DNA from: Trichomonas tenax
Lineage: Eukaryota > Parabasalia > Trichomonadida > Trichomonadidae
DNA length: 40,184 bases
Reading direction: 5' to 3'
Assembly (NCBI GenBank): GCA_023091735.1
Contig: JALKBU010000437.1
Location: 1 to 40,184 of the forward strand
Of this stretch, positions 1 through 9,850 are shown piece by piece; within the stretch, counting starts at the first letter, position 1; each line of letters opens with the position of its first letter. A program made the position numbers and the translations under genes. The notes beneath the pieces were generated by a model. It saw nothing but the letters and a program-made list of their open reading frames with translations. It did not search any database and was not told where the DNA came from.

Positions 1-1009
1 ATGCAGTTATACCTACAATAGATAAGAGAAGAGCTTCCATCATCTTCCAATACAAGATAGTGTTTGTTTAAGCAAAATCATATTGGATTAGCGGCTTGGT
101 CTTTGTTTGCAGAGATATTATTGATACTACTGTAAACAGAACTCCAGAAAGGCACGTAAATGTTTTATCAGATCTGATTTATAGGGGGTCACTCGTTAAA
201 AATTGCAAAACTCAAAAGTGTAAACGAGAAAGCAAAATCAAGGTCAAAAAGCTTGTTATTTCAGTTAAATTCACCATTTTTACAATAATTAGTAGTATAC
301 AGATTGTGATTTTTGGGGTAATCCAAAAGGCATGTCTAAAATTGATATGCAAAGTCGGCGAAACTCGTTTTTTAACTCACTGGATTAACTTCTTGCGAAG
401 TTATTGAACCCCAATGTACGAAATCATGTTGTGCATGACATATTAAAGAATTAGCTAACAAAGTCTATATTTCATTAAAATATTAGATATATCTTGCATC
501 AAAAACATTGATTTGTCATGATGTGCTTTACTCATTATAATATATTATATTACCATTGTATAGCATTTTTATAACGTAAAATAGATTGTTGTCGATGATA
601 AATATGTAAATCTAATCACAAATATGTTTTTTTTAGAAAAAAGTATTCCAAGTGTTCACACATAAGCTCTGTGTGTTATTCTCCCAAAAATAATGATGAC
701 TCTTTTCAAATTTTCTTGCTCTATTCTTCTCAATTTAATAAATTTGTCAAATTTAGCCGCGCAAAATAGAGTCATCATTATTTTTGAACTCAAAAATAAG
801 AACTTAAAGAATTTCTCAATTGAAAATATTAATTTGTAGCTTAACAGAAATCTATACCCAATATTCTCTTAAATAAAAAGCTGAATTAATCATAAAAATA
901 ACAGGGTCCAAATCGAAATGTTGATAAATAGATTATAAATATAATGTAGATAATAAATTTGAGATAATTTCAAGATTTCTGAAATAAAAAAGGGAGTAGC
1001 ACCAAGAAA
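1..1009. other. Gene-poor AT-rich stretch; no supported gene
   Basis: No reading frame here has an ATG start combined with a trichomonad promoter motif. The only frame over 100 codons (about 96-407) begins with TTG, has a basic and biased composition and matches no family I recognise. The first ~400 bases are richer in G+C than the next 600 and could be the tail of a decayed repeat. The stretch contains the 18-bp inverted repeat annotated separately. Confidence 0.6.
686..785. repeat. 18-bp exact inverted repeat, ~100-bp hairpin
   Basis: AAAAATAATGATGACTCT at 686-703 is exactly reverse-complemented at 768-785, leaving a 64-base loop. There is no coding potential inside. It could be a small MITE-like element or a chance hairpin in AT-rich DNA. 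An exact 18-bp match that includes GATGACTC makes chance less likely. Confidence 0.6.
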
Positions 1010-1015
1010 AACGAT
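1010..1015 (+). promoter_or_regulatory. AACGAT Myb-type promoter motif of the PDI-like gene
   Basis: AACGAT lies 19-24 bases upstream of the ATG at 1034. AACGAT/TAACGA elements are known trichomonad Myb recognition elements close to transcription starts. A weaker initiator-like CCATTTA follows at 1020-1026. Confidence 0.45.
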
Positions 1016-1033
1016 TAGACCATTTATTTTATT

Positions 1034-2563
1034 ATGTTGTTTTTCTTATTTTCTCTTTTATCATTTTCATTCCAACTCACAGACACACCAATAGTTTTGA
1101 CAGATAAGAACTTTTCGTCAATAATTAAAGACATTCCAATCGCTTTTATCTTCATATTGAAAAAGAATATTTCATTTTGCACTGAAGCACTTCCTTCTTT
1201 CTATGAAGCGTCAAAGATGATGAAAGGGGAAGTCCAATTCATAATAATGGACTGCGATGACTCAAAGAAAACATTCGAACAATTTGGATTCAACGCTTAT
1301 CCTTCATATTTCGTCTTCAGAAAAGGAAGACTCTCTGTCGAATACATCTACGCACGCGAAACTTTTCCGATTGTTCAGTATCTCACTAGAATCTCAGGAA
1401 AAGACGTAATTTCTATTGATAATGGCCGCGATTTGCGTGATTTCTTGGATTCACAGATCCATGCTGTAGTTCTCGCAGCAGAAGACATCGATCCTGAATT
1501 ACTTAACACTTACACACAAGTTGCGATCAGAATGAAAGATATAATTTCATTCATCGTTGTTGTCGATCCAGATGCTATCGAAATGCTGAATGTCGAAACA
1601 AATCCTATTATTCAACTCTATAGAAACCAAGATCGCAAAGTTTTGAACTTCCAACTTTCATCCGAGTTCAGCGCTGCTTCTCTCGAAGCATGGATATCAG
1701 AAAACTTACGTCCAAGGTACAGAGCCCGTGATTCCGTTGTGTTCCGAGATCTTTGGCGTGATCAAAGATACACAGTCTTAGGATTCGTTGATTCCACAAA
1801 GAAGAAGTCATTAGACCTTCTCCACAAGATTATGAGCGATGTTGTCGATGAATTTAACGAAAACTTCACATATGTTTATTGCGATATTTATGATATGGGT
1901 AACTTAGTTCTTAACTTAGGATTCCTTGGTACACACGATCCATGCTTCGCCATCGTTCGATTGGAGAATGGCGAAATCAAAGACAAACATCTTCTCAGTG
2001 ATAAATATGATGCAACACCGCGAAGAGTTCTCAATTTCGTCAGAAAGTTCTATAACACAACAATTAACAAACCATTCAAGTCCGAAGAAATCCCAGAAGT
2101 ACAAACAGGAACACTCAACAAACTTGTTGGACACAATTTCATTACAGAGTTAACCAAAGTCGAATTCGACAAAGTCGTTTTGCTTATGGCGATTAATAAC
2201 TCAGATAATATTGTTGCTTATGAGAATGTTCAGGCTGTCGCCGATGAATTCAAGAAGCAGAAAGTTCGAACTGTCAACTTCTATTATATCGATCTTGAGA
2301 AGAACGATATTCCTCTAAAATTACCCCCGAACACAGAGCAGAACCCAGAAATTATTATCTGGCCGATGGGAAAGGACTCTCAGCCTTCACTCATCCATGG
2401 AAACTCAACAAGGCTTGAAATTTCACAGTATACAATGTCAATCGCGAAGTCTAAATTCAAATTCAGAGTTCCAGTCGAGTTCCAGATGCTCCACAAGCAT
2501 GGTGATGATGATGAAGATGAGAAGAAGACGCAAGAAGAAATTGATGAATTTGAAGATCTGTAA
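1034..2563 (+). CDS. PDI-family thioredoxin-fold ER protein lacking the CxxC active site
   Basis: A 509-aa protein with a hydrophobic N-terminal signal (about residues 1-14) and a strongly acidic C-terminal tail ending FEDL. The first thioredoxin-like domain covers about residues 15-120. Its FGFNAYPSYFVF segment matches the cis-proline strand of PDI. The catalytic CxxC is reduced to ISFC: Cys49 aligns with the second cysteine and the first is replaced. The size and the acidic tail fit the four-domain architecture of protein disulfide isomerases. Redox-inactive PDI relatives act as chaperones or escorts in the ER lumen, so disulfide exchange is unlikely and a binding role more plausible. The terminal FEDL is not a canonical KDEL signal. 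The stop codon lies in TAAA (2561-2564), a trichomonad poly(A) signal. Assignment to the PDI superfamily is good; the specific orthologue is unclear. Confidence 0.8.
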   Translation: MLFFLFSLLSFSFQLTDTPIVLTDKNFSSIIKDIPIAFIFILKKNISFCTEALPSFYEASKMMKGEVQFIIMDCDDSKKTFEQFGFNAYPSYFVFRKGRLSVEYIYARETFPIVQYLTRISGKDVISIDNGRDLRDFLDSQIHAVVLAAEDIDPELLNTYTQVAIRMKDIISFIVVVDPDAIEMLNVETNPIIQLYRNQDRKVLNFQLSSEFSAASLEAWISENLRPRYRARDSVVFRDLWRDQRYTVLGFVDSTKKKSLDLLHKIMSDVVDEFNENFTYVYCDIYDMGNLVLNLGFLGTHDPCFAIVRLENGEIKDKHLLSDKYDATPRRVLNFVRKFYNTTINKPFKSEEIPEVQTGTLNKLVGHNFITELTKVEFDKVVLLMAINNSDNIVAYENVQAVADEFKKQKVRTVNFYYIDLEKNDIPLKLPPNTEQNPEIIIWPMGKDSQPSLIHGNSTRLEISQYTMSIAKSKFKFRVPVEFQMLHKHGDDDEDEKKTQEEIDEFEDL

Positions 2564-2978
2564 AAATTTTCTTTTAGGAATATGAATTAAATCTGATATT
2601 TTTTTTTTTTAATTTTGCTATGAATAACATTTTGTTGCACTTGCTGAAATTGCAATAAAAAAGTTCACCAGAAGGAAATCATGCTGATATATAATGGTGA
2701 ATGATGGCTTTTTTCAGTTTGAACCTTCATTTGATGACAATTTCTTATGTAGACTTCACACAAGAATTTGAAGAGATTGATATATGATACTATGTCAAAG
2801 ATTCAAATCGAATGTATTAATCATATAATTGCGAAGGTAAAGCACATCAATAATAATATATTAAGACGTTTATATGAATTTAAAGAATTGAGAAATTACA
2901 ACGAAATTTGACACAATGAAATATTGAAATCAGATCCGAATTGTTTTGAATGATTCTCTATTATTTAGTCAACATTTT
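2564..2978. other. Intergenic spacer, no gene seen
   Basis: A 415-base AT-rich spacer between the PDI-like gene and the next initiator. It has a T10 tract near 2600 and no ATG-initiated frame of note. I see nothing else in it. Confidence 0.6.
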
Positions 2979-2985
2979 TCATTTT
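2979..2985 (+). promoter_or_regulatory. Initiator TCATTTT
   Basis: TCATTTT fits the trichomonad Inr consensus (TCAYWY type, transcription starting at the A). It lies 5 bases before the ATG at 2990 and so selects that ATG over the TTG at 2987. Confidence 0.6.
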
Positions 2986-2989
2986 ATTG

Positions 2990-3964
2990 ATGCACATCCA
3001 CGAAGGGAATCCATATATCTGGACAAAATACTTCGGTTCGGCAGAGATCACGCAGACATATTATTCAAATTTGCGTTTTGATCGATCTTCATCATCTGGG
3101 CGTTACTTCGTTACGACTAATGAATTCTATTCGCTAAGTCAAGCAGTGATAGTCACCGGAAGTTCGAGTAACTTTTTACTTATTTTTCGAAGTTCATTTT
3201 CTAATTGTTCAGCGAGTAATAATGGTGTATCAATTTATTTTGAAAAAGGCTCTATATTACTTAATCAAGTTTGTGGAATGAATTCAAAAGCATCAGATAA
3301 TTATGATGGTGTTTTTTGTTATTCATCCACAGATCAAAACACGAATCATTTGAATTCATTTGTTGAAACAACAATTTGCGACTGTGGCCAACCAAACATT
3401 GGTACGAGTACAAATTGTTTTTGTTATGGCAATTTGAGTTTAATTTCAACAAATATCAGTCGAAATCAAGGAAATGATGATGTTATATTTCATGGTTATT
3501 CTGTTTCATCTTATGACATTCGATATTGTACATTTGCTGAAAATAAATCTCCTTATCAATCTTCATATTTTTGGACAGGAATTTCATGCTCAATCACAAA
3601 ATGCAATTTCATTGATAATTATTGTCAAAATCGTCGAGTTTTTTATACAAGAGATCAAATTTCATTTCACAAATGCTGTATTCTTCGAAATCATGCAGAA
3701 AGTCAAATAATTTTTATATATGAACATGGATCAGTTACAATGAACGAATGTAACTATGATGGTGATAAATCATCAGTAACAATTCTTGCATCAACAAATT
3801 CATTTTACAACGAACTTTTTCATTTAATTTATGGCAGCTGCAATGCAATTTATTCCATCGAGAATCAAAATCATCCTCAATGTGCATGCAGCTGCCAAAT
3901 CTCTATCTCTTTCAAACACTTACTCCTTAATTTAATATCATCTGTTATATTTACTTTTCGATAA
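2990..3964 (+). CDS. Cys-rich Pmp/beta-helix-like surface protein, small
   Basis: A 324-aa protein starting at the ATG directly behind an initiator; the upstream TTG is not used here. It is rich in Ser, Asn, Cys and aromatic residues. It carries irregular repeats of the type F.NCSASNNG, CDCG, KCNFIDNYC and ECNYDGD, where short beta strands alternate with Asn/Cys turns. This resembles the right-handed beta-helix proteins annotated in trichomonads as polymorphic outer membrane (Pmp)-like proteins. The last ~20 residues are hydrophobic and could be a membrane or lipid-anchor signal. No N-terminal signal peptide is visible, so surface exposure is uncertain. Two broken relatives lie at 33.9-35.5 kb on the other strand. 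The TAA stop is followed by C, not A, unlike the housekeeping genes here. Confidence 0.6.
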   Translation: MHIHEGNPYIWTKYFGSAEITQTYYSNLRFDRSSSSGRYFVTTNEFYSLSQAVIVTGSSSNFLLIFRSSFSNCSASNNGVSIYFEKGSILLNQVCGMNSKASDNYDGVFCYSSTDQNTNHLNSFVETTICDCGQPNIGTSTNCFCYGNLSLISTNISRNQGNDDVIFHGYSVSSYDIRYCTFAENKSPYQSSYFWTGISCSITKCNFIDNYCQNRRVFYTRDQISFHKCCILRNHAESQIIFIYEHGSVTMNECNYDGDKSSVTILASTNSFYNELFHLIYGSCNAIYSIENQNHPQCACSCQISISFKHLLLNLISSVIFTFR

Positions 3965-5405
3965 CATTTTATCAAACCACGGAATGAATACTTAAAATAT
4001 AGTAATTCTGAGCTTCTGATAATGAAATCTTCTTATTACCACTACCACTTTTTTGACGACTTTTTAAACTTACTCAAGGAAACAATGTGCATAAGAAAAT
4101 CCTGTATTTGGATTATTGATTTGATATTTTTTAACAATTGATATCGAGTAATCAAATATATTTCATAAAAGAAGTTTTTGATTTAATATATTAAATGCTC
4201 TTGTATTAAGGACAAAAATGTGTTCTTCCGTTTTATTTAAAAAGCCACATAATAGTATTTCTGATGTATGGTTTGTAGGAATTGAATGTAATTTTGGATT
4301 TGGTAAAAAACTATGATGAGATTTGTAAATATATTCTAACGATTACTTTAGAAAACGGCTGGGGCGACATAAGCAACCTTTGGCCAAAGCTCAATACCGC
4401 AAATGGGTGTTTGAGGGATTTGAGAGTCATTTGCCGCAAAAATGGGGATTTCGTAATTTTATTGCTTTGCAATGTAATAAATCAACGCTATTTTTGCTTT
4501 TTGTTAAGTTCAGAATTTTTAGTTCATTTATTTGTGTTTGTCATGTGTTCGTAGGCTTTACCTCCGGCCACAATTTTTTTGGTTCCTCAATGGGGAAAAA
4601 ACTTAAATAACGTGCAAAAAGTGACCCTCAAACCTGATGGTTGATGTCGCCCGTTCTAGGCGGGCGAGGCAAGAGCCTTACCATAGTGATATATATTTAC
4701 CCAAAAAGTTCGAAAAAAGTCTATTTTTATTTTCACATTTTTCCTAATAAAAACAAAATAACATTATAATTTGAGAGGGTGTCAAATCGGTCGAAGTACA
4801 CCCTTAAATTATTTGTGATAATATTTATGAATGATGGCTAATTTGACTTTTTGACATGCTAATTAATCTTTTTGGATTAGAAGTTAGAATCATATTTAAA
4901 GTAATTATCTATCGGTTGAATGCAATTTGAAGTGACTGAATTGTGATGGCTGACCTTGAAGCTCTTTGTGAGTCGTAATTCTAAAATGAAAACTTATCAG
5001 ATTTTGTTACTTATTTCAACAAAGCTCCTTGAAAATACTCTATTATTTGTCCTGAAATTGCTTCATCCCCAATATTCGAACTCTCTTTCTTAGACAAAAA
5101 CAGAAGATATGCCATTCTGAATTTGTACTATTTTTTTTTAAAAAAAAATGATGCACCACTTTCTGCAAAAACATACAAGTTCTATTAGAGAAGCTAGTTT
5201 AACATGGTAAGTGATATATCTTTTATAATATCCAAATGTCATCTGATTATACAAGAAAGAAATTTTCACATCGTCAGTGTTCGTTCTTCAATTTTTTAAA
5301 GGATACTAATATACAATGCCCAAAACACTTACAGAGATGAGATTAAGAAACAGTGGAAACATCTCTTCAGTGTATAGAATGCTTCGAAGAATTGTTAAAA
5401 AAAAA
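3965..5405. other. Intergenic region with a GC-richer island (~4350-4700)
   Basis: About 1.4 kb without a convincing gene. The part from ~4350 to ~4700 is clearly richer in G+C than its flanks. It carries overlapping short frames in two phases (4282-4554 and 4380-4610) that lack promoter motifs, and it ends in the structured hairpins annotated at 4637-4684. Such an island looks like an interspersed repeat or a relic of a mobile element. A T9A9 palindrome lies at 5131-5148. A frame at 5316-5588 overlaps the glucosidase start and is probably spurious. Confidence 0.5.
4637..4684. repeat. GC-rich clustered hairpins (three-way-junction-like)
   Basis: TCGCCCG (4647-4653) pairs perfectly with CGGGCGA (4661-4667) across a 7-base loop. 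AGGC/GCCT (4667-4678) forms a second small hairpin. ATGGT (4637-4641) and ACCAT (4680-4684) can close both. This compact fold is conspicuous in DNA that is otherwise about 70% A+T. Strand and function are unknown. Confidence 0.5.
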
Positions 5406-5420
5406 AACGATATTCATCTC
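5406..5420 (+). promoter_or_regulatory. AACGAT plus TCATCTC, candidate promoter of the glucosidase gene
   Basis: AACGAT (5406-5411, Myb-type element) and TCATCTC (5414-5420, a permissive initiator) lie 38-52 bases before the ATG at 5458. No closer canonical initiator is visible. Confidence 0.35.
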
Positions 5421-5457
5421 CCGAAAAGTGTCTACCGTGAATTGAATCAATCAAAAA

Positions 5458-8091
5458 ATGCTAGTTTCACTTCTTTTCTCTCTATGCTTCAGGGAATGCA
5501 AGGACATGCGTTTCTGCAGAGACAACCTCTACAGCAACACTTCCCAGCCATGGAGCGCCGGAGAATTCTCTATAGAAGGAAAATCTAACTTCAAATTAAA
5601 TTTGCTTTACAATAACCAAAAGTCGGAATACACGCTTGAGATCACAAAGATCAAAGACAGCGGTTTCAGATTCCGCGTTATAATGCCAACTTCACAATCT
5701 TCATACAGATATAATATTTTGAATGATAATCTCATTGTTGACTCAACAGCCATCACTAACGTTGAAGAGTTTGAACAGAAATCCAATGCAACACACATCG
5801 AAGTCTCTTGCGATAAATTATCAGTTGTTATTACAAAGAGCAATCTCCAAATTGCCGTGAAGCGCGAAGACAATGCATACATCACACTCAATTCCGACGG
5901 TTTCATGTTCATTGAAGACGGTTCTGAAGCACCAATTGAACATTGGGACGGAAAAGACGAAACATTCCCCCACGGAAGGACAGCTGTTGGAATTTCCTTC
6001 TCATTTAACTCTAAGTCGCGCATATCAGGTCTTCACGAGAGTTTTTCTCCATTAAATCTTCCTGATGGAGAGGGCAGAAGATACGCTAGAGATGGTTATT
6101 CACTTTATGGCTATGTTCCGTTCTTCATCGCACACTCAAACACAATGAAATGCGCACCATCAATTTTCTGGATGAATCCTTCAGATATGTTGTATTCTAT
6201 CCATACATATGACAACTCCAGAGATGTCAGATTCGTTTCTGAGGGTGGTTTCATCGATTTCATTGTTTTCGTCAATGATATCGATGATGTCATGGCTGAG
6301 TTCACGCAATTGACAGGAAAGGCACCCCTTCCACCAGCTTGGACACTCGGTTACCAGCAGTCCAGGTGGGGATACATGAATCAGACAGAAATCGAACAAG
6401 TCATTTCCAACTTCACAGCTGAGAACATTTCATGGGATGTTATGTGGCTGGATATTGACCACCTCGACAGGAAGCGTCCATTCACATTCAGCGACAAATT
6501 CTTCTACGACAGACACAAATTCTTCGATGATATGGCAAAGAATCACAAGACTGTTATCAGAATCGCTGATCCACACATGGCGAAGGCTGATGATTATGCA
6601 CCATATGCTGAATGCGAGAGCAAGGGCTTCTTCGTCAAATACAACGACACAACATTTGTTGCAAGTTGCTGGCCAGGAAATTCATCGTGGATTGATTTCT
6701 TGTTGAAGGATGCAAGAGCATGGTGGGCAACAAAGTTTGCTGACTGGCCGGTAAATGTCTATCCATGGAATGATATGAACGAAGTCGCTGCCTGGGAGTC
6801 AATGGAAGGCACTCTTCCAAAGGATGCCGTTCAAATGAATGGAGAAGTCGAAACAAGAGAAGTTCACTCCATTTATGGTTTGTCAATGACCGCTGCAACA
6901 TTTGATGCTATCGGAAAGCGCACAACAAGGCCATTCACTCTCACAAGGTCTTTCTTCGCTGGCACACAGAAGTATGCATGGACATGGTCCGGTGATAACA
7001 GCGCTCAATGGGATCACCTGAGGCAGTCAATCGACTCCCTATTGACATCAAATCTCAATGGTCAACCATTCACTGGCTCTGATGTCGGTGGATTTGGATC
7101 TAACACAACGGTTCAACTTCTTGCCCGCTGGTACCAAGCTGGCTCACTTCTCTATCCACTCTTCAGAGAACACTCAGCTAACTTCACAGAGTACAGAGAA
7201 CCATATCTATTCAAAAATAACACAGAAGTTTATGGTGCCATCAAGCAAGCTATTGCAGAGAGATATAAGGCATTCCCAATCCTCTACACAGCTATGGAAC
7301 GCGCTTCTAGAAAAGGTATTCCATTTGCTGCACCACTCTTCTACCTATTCCCAGACGCAGATCTCCACGATGTTAACTATCAGCCAGTCGTTGGTGAAGT
7401 TTTGATGACTGTTCCAGTCCTCGATGAAAACGCCACAGCAGTCAATGTCGTCAAGCCACCGGGCAAGTGGTACGATTTCAGATCTGGTCAACCACTTGAG
7501 GAAGGATTAAGATCTGCAAACCTCAGTGAAGGTGTTCCAGCTTACTTAAGAGGTGGTAAGATCACCGCCGTTCTATCTCATGATGTCAAGGATACACATG
7601 AAGCTATCAATGCAAATTTGACGCTCATCATATGCCTCGATGAAGACAATGAAGCCGAAGGCAAGCTTTACTTCGATGATGGTAGGACAAAGGATTACCA
7701 GAACAAGAAGTATCTTCAAGTTAAGATCAAATTCGATGATGATGGTGACCTCAAGTTCGAACATGAAGGCAATGGAAATGATGAGATCGCTCCAAAGGTC
7801 GACAAGATCCTCATCTACGGATATAATAGCCCAGAGACTCCAAAGCTTAATATCCCAGGAAGCGATGTTATAATCCTCAATAATATTGTTACAATTTCCA
7901 ACATCAACATTGATTTGCGCCAGGATCAGGAATTCGGACCAAAGCATAAGAAGATGTCAAAGACGATGCTCTACGTCATCATCGGCTTAGCTGTTGCTGC
8001 CGGCATTGTTATCATCATTATTTCTGCGTTCTGTGTTCAGAAACATCTCAAGAAAGAAAAGCTTGATCATAAGTATGAATCAATGGCATAA
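5458..8091 (+). CDS. GH31 alpha-glucosidase, glucosidase II alpha-like, membrane-anchored
   Basis: An 877-aa protein of glycoside hydrolase family 31. The N-terminus has a short signal peptide followed by a Cys-containing CKDMRFC segment as in glucosidase II alpha (GANAB). The (beta/alpha)8 domain contains WLDIDH, then PWNDMNE with the nucleophile Asp439, then WSGDN with the acid/base Asp513, then TGSDVGGF. All catalytic residues are therefore present. Glucosidase II trims glucose from N-glycans in the ER during calnexin/calreticulin-type quality control. Unlike soluble GANAB, this protein ends in a single membrane span (about 837-860) and a 17-residue basic tail containing YESM, a YxxPhi-type sorting signal. 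A lysosomal or surface alpha-glucosidase is therefore a real alternative. The start ATG is chosen because it opens the signal peptide. The stop lies in TAAA (8089-8092). Confidence 0.9.
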   Translation: MLVSLLFSLCFRECKDMRFCRDNLYSNTSQPWSAGEFSIEGKSNFKLNLLYNNQKSEYTLEITKIKDSGFRFRVIMPTSQSSYRYNILNDNLIVDSTAITNVEEFEQKSNATHIEVSCDKLSVVITKSNLQIAVKREDNAYITLNSDGFMFIEDGSEAPIEHWDGKDETFPHGRTAVGISFSFNSKSRISGLHESFSPLNLPDGEGRRYARDGYSLYGYVPFFIAHSNTMKCAPSIFWMNPSDMLYSIHTYDNSRDVRFVSEGGFIDFIVFVNDIDDVMAEFTQLTGKAPLPPAWTLGYQQSRWGYMNQTEIEQVISNFTAENISWDVMWLDIDHLDRKRPFTFSDKFFYDRHKFFDDMAKNHKTVIRIADPHMAKADDYAPYAECESKGFFVKYNDTTFVASCWPGNSSWIDFLLKDARAWWATKFADWPVNVYPWNDMNEVAAWESMEGTLPKDAVQMNGEVETREVHSIYGLSMTAATFDAIGKRTTRPFTLTRSFFAGTQKYAWTWSGDNSAQWDHLRQSIDSLLTSNLNGQPFTGSDVGGFGSNTTVQLLARWYQAGSLLYPLFREHSANFTEYREPYLFKNNTEVYGAIKQAIAERYKAFPILYTAMERASRKGIPFAAPLFYLFPDADLHDVNYQPVVGEVLMTVPVLDENATAVNVVKPPGKWYDFRSGQPLEEGLRSANLSEGVPAYLRGGKITAVLSHDVKDTHEAINANLTLIICLDEDNEAEGKLYFDDGRTKDYQNKKYLQVKIKFDDDGDLKFEHEGNGNDEIAPKVDKILIYGYNSPETPKLNIPGSDVIILNNIVTISNINIDLRQDQEFGPKHKKMSKTMLYVIIGLAVAAGIVIIIISAFCVQKHLKKEKLDHKYESMA

Positions 8092-8150
8092 ATCTTTAAT
8101 TCTTTGAATTTCCTTTTTATTAATAAGCGATGCCTTTTGGATAAAAATAA

Positions 8151-9100
8151 TCCTTTAGTATATATAATTATCCATATAATGGGGAGGCTTATAATGCCTC
8201 TGAGCCATATAAAGTTGTCTTGATACCAGGCAAATATATTTTCGAATTATGGGGTGCAAGAGGAAGAATAGGTCATTTGATAGAGCTTATATGGAACATT
8301 TCTGGTTCTTATGTTAGAGGAACAATAGAATTGCATTCTGTTCGTACTTTTTATCTCCATGTTGGATCTACAGGAATTGAAGTTTTTCAATATCCAACAT
8401 ATGGAGGAGGAGGTCCAGGACAGTATGGCGTAGGTGGAGTAACTGATATTAGATTTAAAAACGGTCCATATGAAGACTTCGAAGGATTGAAATCTCGAAT
8501 AATTGTGGCATCTGCTTCTGGAGTCTCTGATGATGCCGACATTGAAAGCTCTGGTGCAGGCGGCTGATAGGTATTGATTCATATGGAAGCTATGGAAAAG
8601 GAGGAACACAGACAAATGGAGGTCAAAGTGGAGTCAATTGTAGATTTGGCATTGGAGGTGGAAATGGAAATAATCGATATTGGGATGAATCTCCAGATGG
8701 GAATGGAGGTGGTGGTTCAGGTTATTTTGGTTGAGGGAGTTCAAATAATTCTTGGTTGCATAGCGGAGGAGGTGGAAGTTCATTCATTAGCGGACATCCT
8801 GGATGTATTGCAGTGAGTGAAAGCTTCACTGAAACGAATAGAATATTTTATTCGAATGATAATCCATCAATTCATTTCTCAGGATTAAAGTTTACAGACA
8901 CTCAAATGATTGATGGTCGATCATTATGTCCACATCCGAATTATAATTCTTCTAACTATAATTATGATGGCAATAACCATCCTAACAATAGATTCATTGG
9001 GATAACAGTTATTTCTTTTTTCAATACTATTATCCCATATAAAAAGATCTATTTTGAAAACTGCATTTTCCTAGGAATAGCAATTCCTGAATCTTTTTAA
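8151..9100 (+). pseudogene. Broken glycine-rich protein gene
   Basis: A relic of the trichomonad glycine-rich family. Reading starts without an ATG just after a TAA at 8148-8150. The frame runs through FELWGARG, GSYVRGTIEL and FYLHVGS, then TYGGGGPGQYG, VTDIRF and SRIIVASASG. A frameshift occurs near 8562-8568. The next frame carries a Gly-rich stretch with an in-frame TGA at 8732-8734 where glycine would be expected, then GGGGSSFISGHPGC and a C-terminal Asn-rich segment ending at 9100. The V.DIRF...SRI.VA pattern followed by poly-Gly is shared with the Gly-rich region of ALK-type extracellular domains. Missing start, frameshift and nonsense codon together make this a pseudogene. It begins only ~60 bases after the glucosidase stop. 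Confidence 0.8.
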
Positions 9101-9305
9101 CATCTATTTCAATACCATTGGATAGATGGAAACAATCTGAACGAAACGCTACTTAGCCTATGCATTTCTAATATATGATATCAAACTTGGAAATATCTTC
9201 CATCACGTGATATAAATTTATATTTAAGAGATTAAAAATTTGTTAATTTTTGGGAAAAACAAGCTTACATTTCTGATCCAAACCAATATTAATTTATTTT
9301 ACTTA

Positions 9306-9850
9306 TTACTGAGTATCTTCAAAGAAAATTATTATTGAAATTAATAAATAACTACATAGATGACAAGGCTTGAATGCTGTTATTTGGCAGAAGTGATAAG
9401 GTGTTGGAACTGGATTTCTAATTGGTAAACATTGGTTATGATCTCTCATCACACTTTTTCCGAATGGAGTCTGATAAGGATAATTCATCTGAACATGAAC
9501 AAATTTTGGTTGAACTGGTTCCGAAAATGTATTACTTCCACAAAAAAATATATTTTCGATCATAGACATATCAAAGGCTTTGCTATGTATTGATGAAATT
9601 TCTCAATTGAGTTTGAAGCAGAAAATATTCCAGATTCAAAAATCTTAAGAGTGTCTGGAAATAAAATTGTTTTCAGTTTTGGGAAATCATAAAAACATAT
9701 ATGTTATAGAATCTGGAACTGTTATGAATGAGAATTTACAACCTTGAAAAGCGTAATTCGATATTGCTGTAACATTTGAACCAAAATAAAAACTTTCTAT
9801 TTCAACGGATCCCATGAATGAGGAATCATCGATAGCGATGTTTTTCCATC
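9306..9850 (-). pseudogene. Fragment of a BspA-like leucine-rich-repeat surface protein gene
   Basis: Reading right to left, one frame gives ISNYAFQGCKFSFITVPDSI, the hallmark of the Treponema-type BspA LRR (xxAFxxCxxLxxIxIPxSV). After frame changes, FPDTLKIFESGIFS continues the repeats. The segment from the ATG at 9569 gives IENIFFCGSNTF and then VHVQMNYPYQTPFGKSV, resembling the C-terminal non-LRR end of TvBspA proteins. Several frameshifts and stops separate these pieces, and the N-terminal repeats are gone. BspA-like proteins are a very large trichomonad surface family thought to bind host and bacterial ligands. The 9306-9569 frame is open but lacks a signal, an LRR block and a promoter motif. 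Confidence 0.7.

Noticed and set aside
96..407. 103-codon ORF at the window start
   Set aside because: It begins with TTG, has no promoter motif and shows no recognisable domain.
4282..4610. Two overlapping short ORFs in the GC-richer island
   Set aside because: They are overlapping phases of the same repeat-like DNA, without promoter motifs or domains. Treated as part of the island, not as genes.
5316..5588. 90-codon ORF overlapping the start of the glucosidase gene
   Set aside because: It runs in another frame across the signal-peptide region, has no close initiator and has biased basic composition. It is probably a chance frame.
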